Shown: positions 1-13,370, counted from the stretch's first letter. The stretch: 64,000 bases of DNA from Lucifuga dentata (GCA_014773175.1 VXCM01002184.1:38383-102382), one strand, 5' to 3'. Numbers and translations are program-made. Notes: generated by a model from the letters alone, not told the origin.

Positions 1-159
1 GAGTCAGAGGAACACACTGACTCACTCTGACTCATTCTAGCTTTGACCCACTATCTTGCCAAGCTAACAAGCTAACAGCTGTTGGTATTGCTGACTGACT
101 GATGTCTTCTCTCTTGACGCTGCCTCTGAATGGTCACAACTTCTGTTTTTATTTTGTAG
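1..159 (+). other. Intron of cc2d1a at the window edge
   Basis: No coding exon is visible here. The segment ends in a pyrimidine-rich tract and an AG directly before the first recognisable cc2d1a exon, so it is read as an intron. The first bases hold short degenerate direct repeats of a GACTCA-like word. Confidence 0.6.
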
Positions 160-3025
160 GATTTACCCAAAACTGACACCCACTGACATGATACTGTACA
201 TCATCAGGGGGATAAACCTGCCAGCTCCCTCAGGTAAGTGGGTCTGGGTCATTGAAATAGCCAGGCAGTAATCTGGCATCTGTCAAATTCAGCCATGTGC
301 CAGCTACACCTAAACTTATGTCTTAATCCTCAGGTGTCTCACCTAGTGATCTGGATGCCAGTGTGAAGTTTGACTTTCCCTTCCCTAGTTCAGTAAGAAA
401 CTTTCACTGTCTCAGCGAGTAGATGTGTAACCATTTCCATGGATTTTTTTTCAGTCTGCTTAAATATAGGTGATGTTTTCTGTGTGTTTGTGCGCGTGTA
501 TGTGTAGGAGGAGGCCCAGCGGGACAAAACCAGCACAGTAAAGAACACTAACAGTCCAGAGTTTAAGGAGCAGTTCAAACTTAATATTAACCGTAACCTT
601 CGAGGCTTCAAACGAGTCGTCCAGTCCAAAGGCATCAAATTTGAGATTAACCACAGGGGGTACAAACAATAAACATAAGCAGCAGCTTTTTTGTTTATCT
701 GGATGTGTTGTATTGTCATTTCTGTGATGTGTTTGTCTGTTGTTCTCCCCTCCGTGGGTTTACAGAGGCCTTTTTAAGACAGACAAGGTGGTGGGCACTG
801 CTCAGCTGAAGCTGGAGGCTCTAGAAAACCACTGTGAGATCAGAGAGATTATAGAGGTGAGTGTTGATAATAAGCAAACACAAATGTGTACACAGATGAA
901 CGTACCAGATTTATCTAACTGTGTAAATGTATTTCCAAGGTCATGGATGGACGTAAGCCCACAGGAGGAAAGCTGGATGTGAGGGTGAAGATCAGAGAGC
1001 CTTTATCAGGAGTTGAGCTACAATCTGTGACAGAAAAGTGGCTGGTTCTTGAGCCTGTCTCCTCCCTTTCTCCTCCAGAGAGACAAAAGGAACGGGTAAG
1101 CAGGAGGACAAACAAAAGAAGTGCTCACAGTGCAAGGAGAGAAAGCTGGAGAAAGATCCAGAAACTCTCATGGTTAGCTTAATGCCTATCTCTAATGGCC
1201 TTATTTAGATTTTTGAGCTTTTGTGAAAACACTCTTCATGGGCAACAGCCCTTTCAAGTTCATTCAAAAGGATTACTGCTATGTGTATAGGAACTTTTGC
1301 ACAGATGCACCACTTTACTTTCCTTATTTGGGACAACCCAGAATTGACCAAGTATGTTACCTCGCAATATGCCTTACCAAATTAAAAGGTTTTTAAAAAG
1401 AGGAAATTGTAGAAGCACATGGCCAATTTCTCCTTTACATGAAAGCACAAAAAGCCAGTTTGGGTTGGACTGAGAAATTTTAGAAGGCCAGTGCCAGACG
1501 AACTGAGTCATCTCAACAACTCAGAAGTGATGAGCACGTTTTGAAATATATGGAGGTGCCAGGCTGTGAATAGTGTTTTATTTTCAGTCATTTATGAGTT
1601 ATATCAGAACTGATTGGATCAGCTTTTAAATCACATCTCTGAATCAGCTCAGAGAAGTGATATAAAAGCAGGAATTATTATGTTCACTTTTTTTTTTTTA
1701 AAGTCCTAGTCAGGTCACAGGTTGCTGTATGTTTGATAAACTGCAGACATCCTTTTGCAGCCTCCTTTTGCAAAGCCAAGTAGTGCTGTATTACCAAAAT
1801 CACCAGGTCAAAATTATGTTGAATGTTCAGGTGAATTCTGTGTGCTTTTGTCTGAACTAGGCTCCATCTCCTCGGTCTAAATCCAGACATGAAGAAAACA
1901 GCAGGAGCAGTGCCAACACCTCTCCTCCCCAGTACAAACTCCACAGCTTTAGCCTCCTGCACTATGACAAGGAGAGGCTGGAGAGAAAGGTAGAGTGTGT
2001 GCCCGTGTGCTTTGATGCTCATATTAGTCTGAATGTCTTGTCAGTCATCACGTCTCCCCTAGATTGCAGACTACCAAAAGAACCGACGGGATCCCCCATC
2101 TGACCTCATCCATCAACACAAAGAGGTCACACACAGACTGCAGTGGCAAAAAACACAGCTAGAGCGAGCTTCTCCTGCTCTGCTGACAGGTAACAAACAC
2201 GCTCACTCAGGCATACAAAAACATAACATGCATGATTACATGTACTGCTAATATACACTCAGTATGTTTATGTGCATGTTAAAACTTCGATAATACTCCG
2301 ATAAAGGCAGTACTTTTTTTTTTTTTCAAACATCATGTAAACACCATAATTAAATTATATAAATTGGCATAAGTTGACATACAGGCCTATATTATGCATC
2401 TAGAAGTGTGTAAACATTATAATTGGGGTAAGCCACCTCCCTTTGCATTTCCTCACCTGGTGGACTCTCCCTCATTCTCTGATTAATATGTCATGTATAT
2501 TCAGTGAGCCAGAGAATCCTGTTAATTCCGTCCATGTTTCCACTTGTATTTTTCCTTGATCACAGTACAGACAAAAAAAAAAAAATCTGACCATAGTGTG
2601 CATGTGTAAATTTACATCTCATCCACTCCGAAGTGCATTTCTCGTGCATTTGATCCAAATTTCCTTTCACCATGTGTATAGAGTATGAAAATGTATTACG
2701 GCGCTTCACCCAAGGACTTGCTGAATCTGTGAAGAAATACTCCAGCCAAGGCAACAGGGTGAGTGCAGGGTCAGAATGAAAGTGACTGCTACTGTTCACA
2801 TTATCTTATTGTGTAAAGTTTCTATTCCCTTTCCTTTGTGTAGGATGCTGCCAAGGATGCTCTGGGCAGATTGAAGATGGTAGAGAATGAGGTAAATGTT
2901 GTCATTTGTGTAAATATGTATCTATTTGTATATTATATCTTGTCGTTATACATTTCTCTATGGATGGCCATATATTCCCCTCTCTGTTTCAGCTGGAATC
3001 GCTGAAAAGGAAACGTACTGGATGA
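160..3025 (+). CDS. cc2d1a: CC2D1A, 3' part of the gene (C2 domain and C-terminus)
   Basis: Ten exons are supported by GT-AG junctions that keep one reading frame: 160-233, 334-392, 508-659, 766-856, 940-1095, 1861-1989, 2063-2189, 2682-2758, 2844-2891 and 2993-3025 (TGA). They encode about 314 residues; the N-terminal DM14 repeats lie outside the window. The first five exons give a C2 domain (IIRGINLPAPSG, VKFDFPFPSSEEAQRDK, SPEFKEQFKLNINR, GGLFKTDKVVGTAQLKLEAL). The last five give the charged helical tail (LLHYDKERLERKIADYQ to LESLKRKRTG). CC2D1 proteins act in endosomal ESCRT-III/CHMP4 function and in transcriptional repression and signalling. CC2D1A is preferred over CC2D1B because mri1, C19orf53, dcaf15 and rfx1 are also in this window and neighbour CC2D1A in human. 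The gene is cut by the window edge, not broken. Confidence 0.93.
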
Positions 3026-3077
3026 GAGGAGAAGGAAAAAGGGAGCCGAGAACTGGCTACAGTATACTGTTATGTCA

Positions 3078-3108
<31 letters not shown>

Positions 3109-6100
3109 NTCTCTCTCTCTCTCACTCTCACAAACACACATATACTGTAGGAACACACTACAAGACCAGATTTAAGCACTTGTAGCATGAATCTTTGCTC
3201 CTCATGACTATGGTAAGTGCATGAAAAACCTGATAATTCTTTCGATCAATCAGAAAAAACTGTTAATAAGAAAATCTGTAATTACAAAGGGACCCAGAAG
3301 TTAGAGCAATCATTAAACATGGTTAAGAGCAGAGAGAGTCAGGCTTATTTGCACTTAAAAACAAGACAGACACTACAGAAAACTGCCTCCTTCACAGACT
3401 TTACCTAATCATAGTCTTTTACTCTCATCTTTTCTTTGACAATTGCCAGTGATGAGATAGATCTGATAGAAGACGTACCCATTTTGCATTAAGGCACCAG
3501 AGTCATTTGGTGTCCATAAATGACCAAAAATATTTGTGTGTGTGGTGTGTGTAAGCATGTGCATGTGCTTGTGGAGTATGAGGATAGTGTGTAACCCATG
3601 GACTAAGGTGTTGTTTTTAACTCTTTTCCCCATACTTTATGTGTGTAATGAGCTTAATCTAATCTGTCTGCTGCAGCGTTTCCAGATTACAGTAATCTGC
3701 TGTGTTTGGAGTGGTGTGATATGGGAGTAAAAAAAAAACGGGGCTCAGGGGTGTCGCAGCCTTCATCCCATAATGAGGGATTAGTGTTTGTGTCACCAAG
3801 GAGACGATTCGATCAGACGTAGAGACGCCTCTGGGGCTGGAGAGAGGTGTTAACACACCATGAAAGTGGTAGAAGCTTAACTCTGCAAATGGATGGCATC
3901 AGCCACTCCTTTGTTGAGTTCTTCATCTTTGCTTTTGTTAATCTAATTCCTTTGCATACAGTTTAATCATAGATTGCTACATTTCATTTTCCTTTAACTC
4001 TTACAACATTAAAACTATTGTGGTGTTGGTCAGAAAGTAATTAACAGCTGATGTCTCACTGTGATGCATCAGTTATTTTCCATGGAGAATTTGTTATATG
4101 ACAGTGCAGCAGCAGTTTCTGTCCCGCTGAAATCTCCAATTGCAGTGCAACAGACTGTTGAACAGTCTGCCCAGACGAAGAGAGACCACTATGTGTCACT
4201 ACGGTTGGATAATTGCTCATTTCTATTTCTGTCTATGGAGGATTTCACACTGTGGAATGCACCCTTGTCATACCTCTCTAAACTTTTTGGCCATGAAATC
4301 AAGGTGGCAGAATGCAGAAAGGTTTGGTATAACTTTTTAAGATGAGGATTCCAGCAGAGGAATGCAAAAAAAAAAAAAAAAAAAAACCCAAAAAAAAAAA
4401 CAAATCACATGATTAAGAACAACCCAACAAAGAGAACATGTTGCTCTTGTACTATTAGCATTAATACATCGGACAGATGTTTGCTCATGTGTTTAACAAG
4501 TTGTAAACCTGACAAGACAAGATGGAAAATCGCTTGAAGGGGATCCCATTTTGATCACATGCAAAATGTATTAAAATGTATATTTACATTTGACCCTTCA
4601 ATGTTGATGATGTCTCTTACCTCCACTAGCATTGGAGAATTGTTTGTCCTAATCCACCCACTGCTCTACTCCATTAGTAAATAATCCTAGTCAGATGATC
4701 AATGATAATATATCCTATGGTGTAACACCCCTTCTCCATTTCTCTATTTTGTTTCTCAGGAGATGATATCTTCTGACTTTTTTTGTTTTTTGAGCTTTTA
4801 ATATGTGTTTGAGATATGAAACTAGGAGGCGGAAGGAGAGTAGAGCAGTGTGAACATCTGCAAAACCTTTCTTCAGTGTAGAACAGCATCTTACATGAAA
4901 TGGATTTTCCAGTTTGAGTAAAGCTTGTCAGAAACCAGAGTGCCTGTGTAGTTCTGATATACTCCACCTTTAGTGTGTTTTTAACAGTGTTTGTAAGAAA
5001 ACTCCACCTGTACAGGATTCCTCTCTCAATCTAAGATTCTTATCAGGGGTAACAGCTTCCATCCCTGTGTCACACCAAACACACACACATACACACTCCG
5101 AGTACACGTCCTGTTCTTTTAGTAACCTTATGGCCTCTGAGGCTGACCTGTTGCCATGGCGACAGGCTCATCAGCATTCAGTTTGATAACTGGATGTGAG
5201 GGCTGGGCCAGTGGGACAGATTGTTAAAGTTGGTCCTGCTGATGGCTCACACTCCTCTGCTACACATGCACACACACTTTGTTAATGTGTGTTTTTTAGT
5301 TTGGTTTTAGTCTTTGTCTCTCCTCTTCCTCGTCTGTATACAGGCTATACTCCATTTATGATAAGGAAAGTTGGTGGATTGTTATGTGCTAATGTTTGAG
5401 CAGCTGCAGTAAATGTATTCATCTGGTTTTGGGCAATATTTGAGGTTTTATCTGTTAAGTCATGTAAGGGCAATCAGTATAAATGTAATATTTATATTTA
5501 CAGTAAATACACAGCATATATGCTCTGCTTCTATTTTCAGGAGAAACACATGATTTGTGTATCTCAAGGTGGTAATGTATGAAGGCCTGATTGTTTAGGT
5601 TTTATAATCTTGTGTAGTGTGAGGTTGGTGTATATGGATGATTAATAAAATGAGGAACCAGCATAATATGTGGGGTTTTTTCATTGATATGTAGCCTTTG
5701 ACCAGCTGATTTCTTTGAACATGAGCCCAGCTTGAAACAAAAATAGCATGAAAATAGATTTTTGTTTGCAAACACGGGGCTGTTATGTGGGAGAAGCTCC
5801 GGGCTTTGCTATTATGCTAATAACTTATTTGAATGGGAAATTTGCCCTGACAAAGGGGATGCACAGAGGGGGATGGTGCCGGGAAGAGGAGATCCTCGGC
5901 ATGAAATCAGTGGAGGGAGGTTAAATAAAAATTAGGCAACCCGCGAGTGAGGGGGCGTGGCCAGATGAGGTCGGCTTCCTGCTCGGAGGAACACGTGGTT
6001 CCGNCCCGCGAGTGAGGGGGCGTGGCCAGATGAGGTCGGCTTCCTGCTCGGAGGAACACGTGGTTCCGTGTCTGCCTGCTTGCTCGACAGCGTGTGAAGG

Positions 6101-6395
6101 TTCTCTCTCAGTCCTCTCCTGAGATCACATAGCAGACCCGCTCCTCTTTTTACTCCGTCCCACACCCACTCCCCCTTTCCAGCTCCTTCTTCCTCTTTGC
6201 GACGGATCCCGAAACTGCCGACACAGCCAGGCCGCGGTCACTTCAACGTGTCTCTGTTGAGCGAGAGAGAGGAGGTGTGTGTCAGAGAGACAAGGAGAGA
6301 AAGGGGGGATATCAAAAGTGTGTGTGAGTGCGTGCGCGCGCGCACACCCGCAACCGGTTCATCCGATTCATACCATCCACCTCGGCTTTTCGGTC
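3026..6395. other. cc2d1a 3' UTR, intergenic DNA and mri1 5' flank
   Basis: No conserved reading frame was found. A CT microsatellite with one N (about 3080-3122) and a poly(A) tract (about 4367-4400) are present. AATAAA at 5644-5649 is a candidate poly(A) signal for cc2d1a, though this would make a long 3' UTR. From about 5930 the DNA becomes GC-richer, as expected for the mri1 promoter and 5' UTR. Confidence 0.5.
5940..6068. repeat. 64-bp perfect direct duplication around a single N
   Basis: Positions 5940-6003 and 6005-6068 are the same 64 bases, separated only by N at 6004. Five other N positions in this window have the same structure, so this is most simply a gap-joining artefact in the draft assembly rather than biology. 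It lies in the GC-rich mri1 upstream region and would distort promoter spacing. Confidence 0.85.
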
Positions 6396-8789
6396 ATGAC
6401 GCTGGAAGCGATTCGCTACCGGGCCGGGTCTCTTGAGATCCTCAACCAGCTGCTGCTGCCACACCAGACCGCATACGACGAGATCCGTTCGGTGCAGGAC
6501 GCGTACGAGGCCATCAAGTCCATGAAGGTATGGAGTAAGACCTTCCTTTCTCCCTTTTCTCTCTTTGCTTTCGTGCTGCTCCTCCACTCTTGTCTCGCCT
6601 TTCTCACTTACCCACGTCCCATCTATCCAGCAGGCTGCATGTGAAGTTAATCGTGGGCATGTGTTTTGTCGGGTCTTTTGTGCTCTCTGCCTCGCGTTTC
6701 CTCACGGGCTGCACGGACGGGCGCCTGTGTTGCCATTTCTTTGCCGCTGTCGGCCTGTATTTATGTTTTGGATACACCTGCAGCATCCAAACCATCCCAG
6801 ACCCACTCATGGGCCCGTTCTTCATTCATAGCTTTTGCATTCTCATCTGCACATTCCCATGAAATATGCCCCCTCCTCCTTTTCTTTGGGAGAGATTATT
6901 GATGAATTATTAATGACCTTTGCCAGGGTTTTTGTTCTGGATTTGGTCTTCTTGTGCTGCACTCTGTCACACCTTTACTTGATTTATGTCCATACCTGAA
7001 GCCTATGAAGATGTTAGTTTGATGTTGAGTATGTTCTTTCTTTTCTGCTGAGAATATTTATTCACTCTTTTGTCTTTCCTTACATACACAGCAGCTACAC
7101 TTCTGATCCTGTGTGTATAGCGGAATTTATCATAAGCTGAGAGGATGATGTCATGATAATGGTGCCTAATGGGAGAGAGAAAAATGAATGGAACACAGAT
7201 GATATCATTTTGGTGTTTGCCGGTCAAGCTGTGGTGTCAACTTTTGGCTCGATTACTGCTTCGCCAGCTTAAACCTCTGTAATGGAGAGAGATTGATCAT
7301 CCTCCTGAAAACTGGAAGCTTGTATAGAAACCAGAGTGGGATCATGATTTGATAAGGATGGTTGAGTAACCCTTCTCCTCTCCTGCTCCTCCAGGTGCGG
7401 GGCGCTCCAGCCATCGCCATTGTTGGTTGCCTCAGCCTGGCTGTGGAGCTGCGGGCCGGCGCTGGGGGTGATGATCCTGTGACCTTCATCAGAGAGTCTC
7501 TGTGTCACCTGACCTCAGCTCGTCCCACCGCAGTCAACATGGGCCGTGCTGCCCGTGAACTGATGGAGTTCGCAGAGAACGAGAGCATGGAGAAGAACTC
7601 AGAGCAGCTCAGAGAAAGGTGGGCTGGGTGGAGGGAGGTGATGGCCTCAGACCAGAACTTCAGTGGTTTTCAGCTGTTACCCAACTTTTATTCCGCACCC
7701 CTCATCAAATCTGACTTTAATCTTTTCTTCACTTCTGCTTTGCCTTCTTGAGCAGATGAGTATATTGTCACCTTAGTTGGGTGGCAGCATTTGCTGTTCT
7801 GAGTAAATGATTTTTCTCTTTGAAATCATAATAGCCTATAAGCAGTACAACAAAACATTTAATTTTTTCCGTATGGTACTCTAACCTTTTCTTGGATAAT
7901 GTTATCTGACTCCTGCTTGCTGTTATTCAGCATAGTTTTTGGATTGTAATGCAGCACTTAAGTAAATGATCTAATGGGGACAGACCAGTGGGTTTGGGTT
8001 GAAATGTGAGCTGGTCTCCAAAACTCTTTTTTGCATTTAAAAACCAGAGTCAGAAACAGGTAGGAATGGAGTGGATGAAGCAGAAATCATAGATTGAATG
8101 AATTCAAATCTGATATACTTGCGGTAGAATGGAGGGGAAAGAGTCATGTCTAAACATACAAAGAATACGAAAACACATTGAGGAGTACTTAAGAGGTAGA
8201 GGAAGGACAGTCCGGATGAACAAAAACACATAGGCATGTTGTTGATGCAGACATGATGAACACTTTAAATCCACAGTGGCAGACAGAGCCTCTCCTCAAT
8301 TCCCACCTCTTGTGCCCCCCTCCTACAGCGTAATTGCCTGGATCGAAGACATGCTGGAGCGTGACGTCAATGACAACAGAAAGATCGGTAACTATGGTGC
8401 CCAGCACATCCTGTCTGGCGTCCCCAGGGATTCTGTCACCATCCTCACACACTGCAACACCGGCTCGCTGGCTACAGCTGGATATGGAACCGCACTGGGT
8501 AAAAATGGAACCATGTTTTATATTTGTATGAGCAGCTAAGGTATTATTCTCACATTTATGTCACTGTAACTGTAAGAATGACTGTGTGTGTGTGTGTGTG
8601 TGTGTGTGTTGTAGGTGTGGTGCGAAGCCTACATGCGCTCGGTAGGCTGAAGCGTGTGTATTGTACAGAGACGAGGCCGTACAACCAGGGATCTAGATTG
8701 ACGGCCTATGAGGCGGTAGCAGAGGGAATCCCTGCTACGCTCATTACAGACAGCATGGCAGCCCTCACCATGAGAGAAATGGACATCAC

Positions 8790-8837
<48 letters not shown>

Positions 8838-11800
8838 GCATCCAAGCATGTTTTTGTATTTCTGCCAACTGTTCTCCTAATGACTATTTAGCCCTCCAGG
8901 GTCAAATGATATTAAAGGACCATACCAGTGACTTTGCCTGTTTGAGCCTAATAAACATGACCTGCATACACGTGACATTACTGCCAACCATTTTCTAAAA
9001 CATATGACTGGAGTGGTAAATGTTAGAATTATTTTTCCTACCTTCCAGACTGCTATTGTTTTCAGTTCATTCCAGTGCGCTATAAAAATCAAATTGTAGA
9101 GAGCTTGAGATAACTGATTTATTTATTTATTGGTTTTATTTGGCAGGGACAATGCACATTAATAAACATTCCTGTAAATGTGAATTAGCCAAAAGGCTAT
9201 TTTTCATCTGTAGTCCCTGGACAGATGTTAAATAGCCACCCTAAAAGAAGTTTAAAAAAAAAATCTCAAAAAATCGAAAATTAGAAATACAAAAATGTTC
9301 TCAAATGGAGAACGTGATATTAAAAATCAAGATACATTCCAATTCATAAAAGAAGACCAACAACAAAAAAAGACAGCAGAAGAGAACACAGTGAGATAGT
9401 CCATCACAGCGAACCAAACATCTATTAAATTTTTTGTCAAAGTTACTTAATTTACTTAATCCGACAAGGGAGCTACTGTATACTGAAGAAAATGTATGTC
9501 TCCGCCAGGGAATATAGTCCCAGGAGGAAACAGCTTTTATCAGAGAAATTAAAAATGGCCATGCCTCCATGCCTTCTACAATCGTGCTTAAGTGTTGGCA
9601 GGCGAAACATTGAATTTCAAGGTTGGTACATCATCTGAACATTTGATTTTTAAAGATTAGGGGATTTGGCAAAATAACACAAAAACTAAAATGTGCTTTA
9701 ATGTTTTGGAAAGTGGTTGGCAGTAACATAAAAAGTATGGGAGTAATATTTATTTGGCTCAAACATGCAAAATCACTGGTATGTCTTTTAATGGTTTTCC
9801 AGTTGTATACCAAATTATTTTAGATGTGAAAATATAATTGTACTCATCAGTAATTACACTGTTACTGGTCAAAGGGGTGATGCTGACCAATGAGAATTTT
9901 GCCCTACTGACTTTTCCTGCTTTTATACATTTTAAAAAGTTTTAAATTAATGCACTCATTAATTACTAATTTTGTCCTCCCTCCACTTTCCTTAACTTTT
10001 CTCTTCCTGCCAGCTGTGGTGGTGGGTGCGGACAGGGTGGTTGCTAATGGTGATACAGCCAACAAGGTGGGCACATATCAGCTGGCCATTGCTGCTAAGC
10101 ATCATGGAATTCCATTCTACGTGGCGGCACCCAGCACGTCGTGTGACTTGAGTCTGGAGAGCGGCAGAGACATTATTATTGAAGTGCGCCCCCCTGAGGA
10201 ACTCACCAGTATAAACGGAGTCGCCATTGCTGCCCCAGGTAAGAGGGAGAAGATGCGGGATGGAATGCTTTTTGTGGCAAAAACTGTCAGACATCTATAG
10301 AAACCTGTCAGTTGTGTAAAATATAATTATAAAATCAGAAGTCAAGTTTATTTGTATCACCCAGTATCTCAATACAGTGATTCAAAGGGCTATACAGACC
10401 CACAAATTAACGGCTCCCGAAGCAGCCCAAGCTCTCTATGAAGACAAGGAAAAACTCTCTAAAACAAACCTTGTTATAACAAAAAAAGTGAAAAAACCTC
10501 AGGAGAGGCAATTCAAAGAGAGAGGAAACTCTCCTCGAATGGTCAGGTCTGCAATAGGAGCTGTAGGTTGAGAAACAGACAAATTACAAAGACATGAAAA
10601 TGCTGAAACATAGAATAAAACCATGTAAATAGAAAGAACAAGACAGACTAAAATGGCCCACAGACAAAATAAAAAGAGACAGAGAAAGAGAGGGTGAGAG
10701 AGACAGGTGAAAAAAAGGAAAGAAAACTTTATAGATGTATCAAAACTAACTCGACTGACTGCGAGAACACTAGCTGTGTGCACAGTGAGAAAAGTACGTC
10801 TTTAAAAGTCGTTTAAAAGTGGCCCAAAGACTCCAAGGTGTTAATTTGTCAAATTTTAATCTGCATCTGTATCTGCGCATGCAGTGTTGGAAGTCATGCT
10901 GATTGGTTGGTTGCAGTAATAATTTTTGTAGAATACCTAAATTCTGACTGGGACCATTAGCGATTTGTAAAAGATGATCTGACTGAAGTGAATCAGACTC
11001 ACCATCTATCTGTAGCACCAGCTTACAATGAAAAGCTGCTGCAGTTGCACAAGGTGCTCAAGATTAATGGTTGTTTGTGTCAAGCTGGCAACATCTTCAA
11101 GAATTTGGCAGCAAGTTAGAGGAAAATGGTATAGAATATAAAAAACAAATGCATTTTTAGGCTCATCAAAATTTGGTGAATATTGAAGAAAAATAAAATA
11201 TCTGCTTATTTGGAAATGTGCATGTCTAATAGTGACAGATTCAGGGCATCTAGGGGGCATTCAGGGTGTATTTTGTAAATATGTTTCAGATGACAGCAAA
11301 GGGACGATAGGGAAGACAAGCTGTGATGTAACAAAGCCATCCTCAGTGCAAACCTCGCTGTCTAACACACAGTTATTGAACAAATGTGAACAGTTACTTT
11401 GTGAATATAATGAATGCACGTAGTAGATATAGTCGTTCCTTTCTTCCCTTTCAGTCTCTAGACAAATTTCTTTTTTGTGACATTTGTATGACAAAGTAGA
11501 TGAAATAATACACATAATTACTTTGTATATTTTATCTGATGTTGCAGTCAATCCTACTCTAAACTATATATCAAAACATTTATGGTGGGGCAACTTTCTA
11601 CCAAATTTCATTAAAATCTTTGCACTGGGTTGCTAAATATCCAACAAATAAATGGGACCAAAGACACATCCTCCCTGGTGGCGTAATGACACAGACACAA
11701 AGACGTGGAGGAAAGTAGTGAGTTCAGTGGAGGATTGAGTCAGTGCAGACAATGTCAGGCTCAAAAAGATGGGATGAGTATGTGTGTGTGTGTGTTTTAG

Positions 11801-12198
11801 TATGTGTGTGAGCTCCTGAAAACTGGCTGACTTATATATCTGTTAATTATGTTGTCAGAGAGAAGAGGCACTTGGTGACATCACAGTAATTAAACCAAAC
11901 TTATTTAATGAGCACACTGATCCCTGGAGAGGAGGGGAAATGTGGGCACGCTCTTGTTCCCAATATCTGTCATTTCCTGTGACAGCGCTCTTCCTCTTTC
12001 ATCCATCTTGTAAATCATCATCATTATAAGCGATTGTTCTAAGCTGCTTTCTTTGGTTCTGCAGGTATCGAAGTATGGAACCCGGCATTTGATGTGACTC
12101 CTCACCAGCTCATCACAGGAGGCATCATCACAGAACTTGGAGTCTTCCTCCCCTCTGAGCTCCAGGCAGCACTCACCGGACGTCTCACTGCCCTCTAG
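6396..12198 (+). CDS. mri1: Methylthioribose-1-phosphate isomerase
   Basis: Six exons form one frame of 353 residues: 6396-6527, 7395-7618, 8329-8498, 8615-8791, 10014-10238 and 12065-12198 (TAG). The enzyme converts 5-methylthioribose-1-phosphate to methylthioribulose-1-phosphate in the cytosolic methionine salvage pathway. The start MTLEAIRY matches the family N-terminus. Family landmarks are RGAPAI at about residue 46, [17 protein letters not shown] with catalytic-type Cys161, [26 protein letters not shown], and [20 protein letters not shown] with catalytic-type Asp241. The C-terminus is also typical ([19 protein letters not shown]). Length is close to the human protein (369 residues). All introns are GT-AG. 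Exon 4 lies between two GT microsatellites, and the second begins inside its splice donor. Nothing is missing from the active site. Confidence 0.97.
8912..9791 (+). mobile_element. TTAA-flanked inverted-repeat element, copy A (mri1 intron 4)
   Basis: The left end reads TTAAAGGACCATACCAGTGA and the right end is its imperfect reverse complement, with GGCTCAAACATGCAAAATC and a closing CTTTTAA. The ends are near-complementary over roughly 40 bases or more. Four other copies occur in this window. There is no coding capacity, so it looks like a non-autonomous DNA element. The TTAA at each end would suit a piggyBac-like insertion site, but the superfamily is an inference. It is longer than copy B because of a nested insertion at 9113-9391. 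Confidence 0.72.
9113..9391. mobile_element. Nested insertion inside copy A with a 7-bp target duplication
   Basis: TGAGATA occurs at 9106-9112 and again at 9392-9398. Between the copies are about 279 bp that are absent from the equivalent place in copy B, where the sequence runs straight through. The insert contains GGCAGGGACAATGCACATTA and a GTGAATTAGCCAAAAGGCTA stretch. A related diverged sequence is present near 24936-25020. The family is not identified. Confidence 0.65.
10338..10590. repeat. Dispersed teleost-type repeat, copy 1 (mri1 intron 5)
   Basis: It shares several blocks, in order, with 23176-23410: AAGTCAAGTTTATTTGTAT at the left, then CAGACCCACA, a CTCTCTAAGAAGACAAGGAAAAACTC-like block, AGAGGCAATTCAAAGAGAGA, and GCAATAGGAGC at the right. 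The order and divergence fit an old interspersed element, possibly a LINE 3' end. It is not coding. Confidence 0.65.
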
Positions 12199-13008
12199 GC
12201 CCGCTCAGCCCCACCTGCTGGTCTGTGTGCGCCACTGCACCTTAACATGACTCACTGAGACTCTCATTTCATCACAACACTAAAGCCATGGTTGTGGTTA
12301 AATTTAATTTTGGCAAATGCACAGTCATTTTTACATATCAGTGCACACAAAAACGTTCTCTCTCTATTACACACACACATACACTATAGGGACTCCTCTT
12401 CTGTTTGTGTCTTCATCATCCTGTTCTTCATTCTCATTTGTGCAGGCAGTCCCTCTTTCTAAATGGCTTTGGCAACAACGAACGGCTCCCATGAATTCTA
12501 TTTGGCAAACAGTTTTGATATGTCACAGGTAATTTTTCAGGGCTTCTTCAGCTACAGACTAACTTCTTCTTTTAAACAAATAATCATTTTAATTAGTCAT
12601 ACTTTCTGTTACCACTTGTAAATATACTTAGCCTAGTAAGTAGTGTGTACATATGTAGAAAACTAACCCTGCTAGTAAAAGGTACTGTTATTTTTAACCA
12701 AATATATGGTTACTAAAATTAAATTTGACATCAAAATAAAATATGATATTTCTTTTTTTTTGCTTGGTGTAGAAACTTTTGTAGAATAAACAAGCAAAAT
12801 TTATAGTTCAACTGAAATTTCAGTGATATGAAGAATCGTATTTCACTCAGTTTTTTTACCTTCAGTGACAAAAGTTCTCATCCTCTGTAGTCAGCTGAAG
12901 CATATTACAATACATGATTGTATTTATACCTCATTCCTTGATTTATTTTGTTTTCCTCCACAGAACATACATATAATCATACTTATTTACGCACCATATT
13001 GATGTCCA

Positions 13009-13135
13009 CCATACTAGAAGGACACTCTGTAGGAATGAACTTCTTAAAAAAAAAAAAGAGAGAGAGAGAGTNCCATACTAGAAGGACACTCTGTAGGAAT
13101 GAACTTCTTAAAAAAAAAAAAGAGAGAGAGAGAGT
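13009..13135. repeat. 63-bp perfect direct duplication around a single N
   Basis: Positions 13009-13071 and 13073-13135 are identical, including the A run and the GA run, with N at 13072 between them. This is the same artefact signature as at 6004, 20383, 20637, 45307 and 50491. It lies just downstream of mri1. Confidence 0.85.
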
Positions 13136-13370
13136 ACTGGTGTCATTTTCACCATGAAAGCTTCTGCTGTGAACTTGGATATCTGTTTCGGGTCCGAATG
13201 TATGTAGTATAAGCTTTGTTACTAAAGGAATTATTCACCACAAAATGTTAGTTATCTGCTCTGTTTACATGTCAAATGTCACTAAAGTGTGTATGAACAA
13301 AAAATGCCCAACTTCTTATTCAATGTCAGGCTTCTCCCAAACTCTTAAAGATAACAGCCATGTTTACTGC

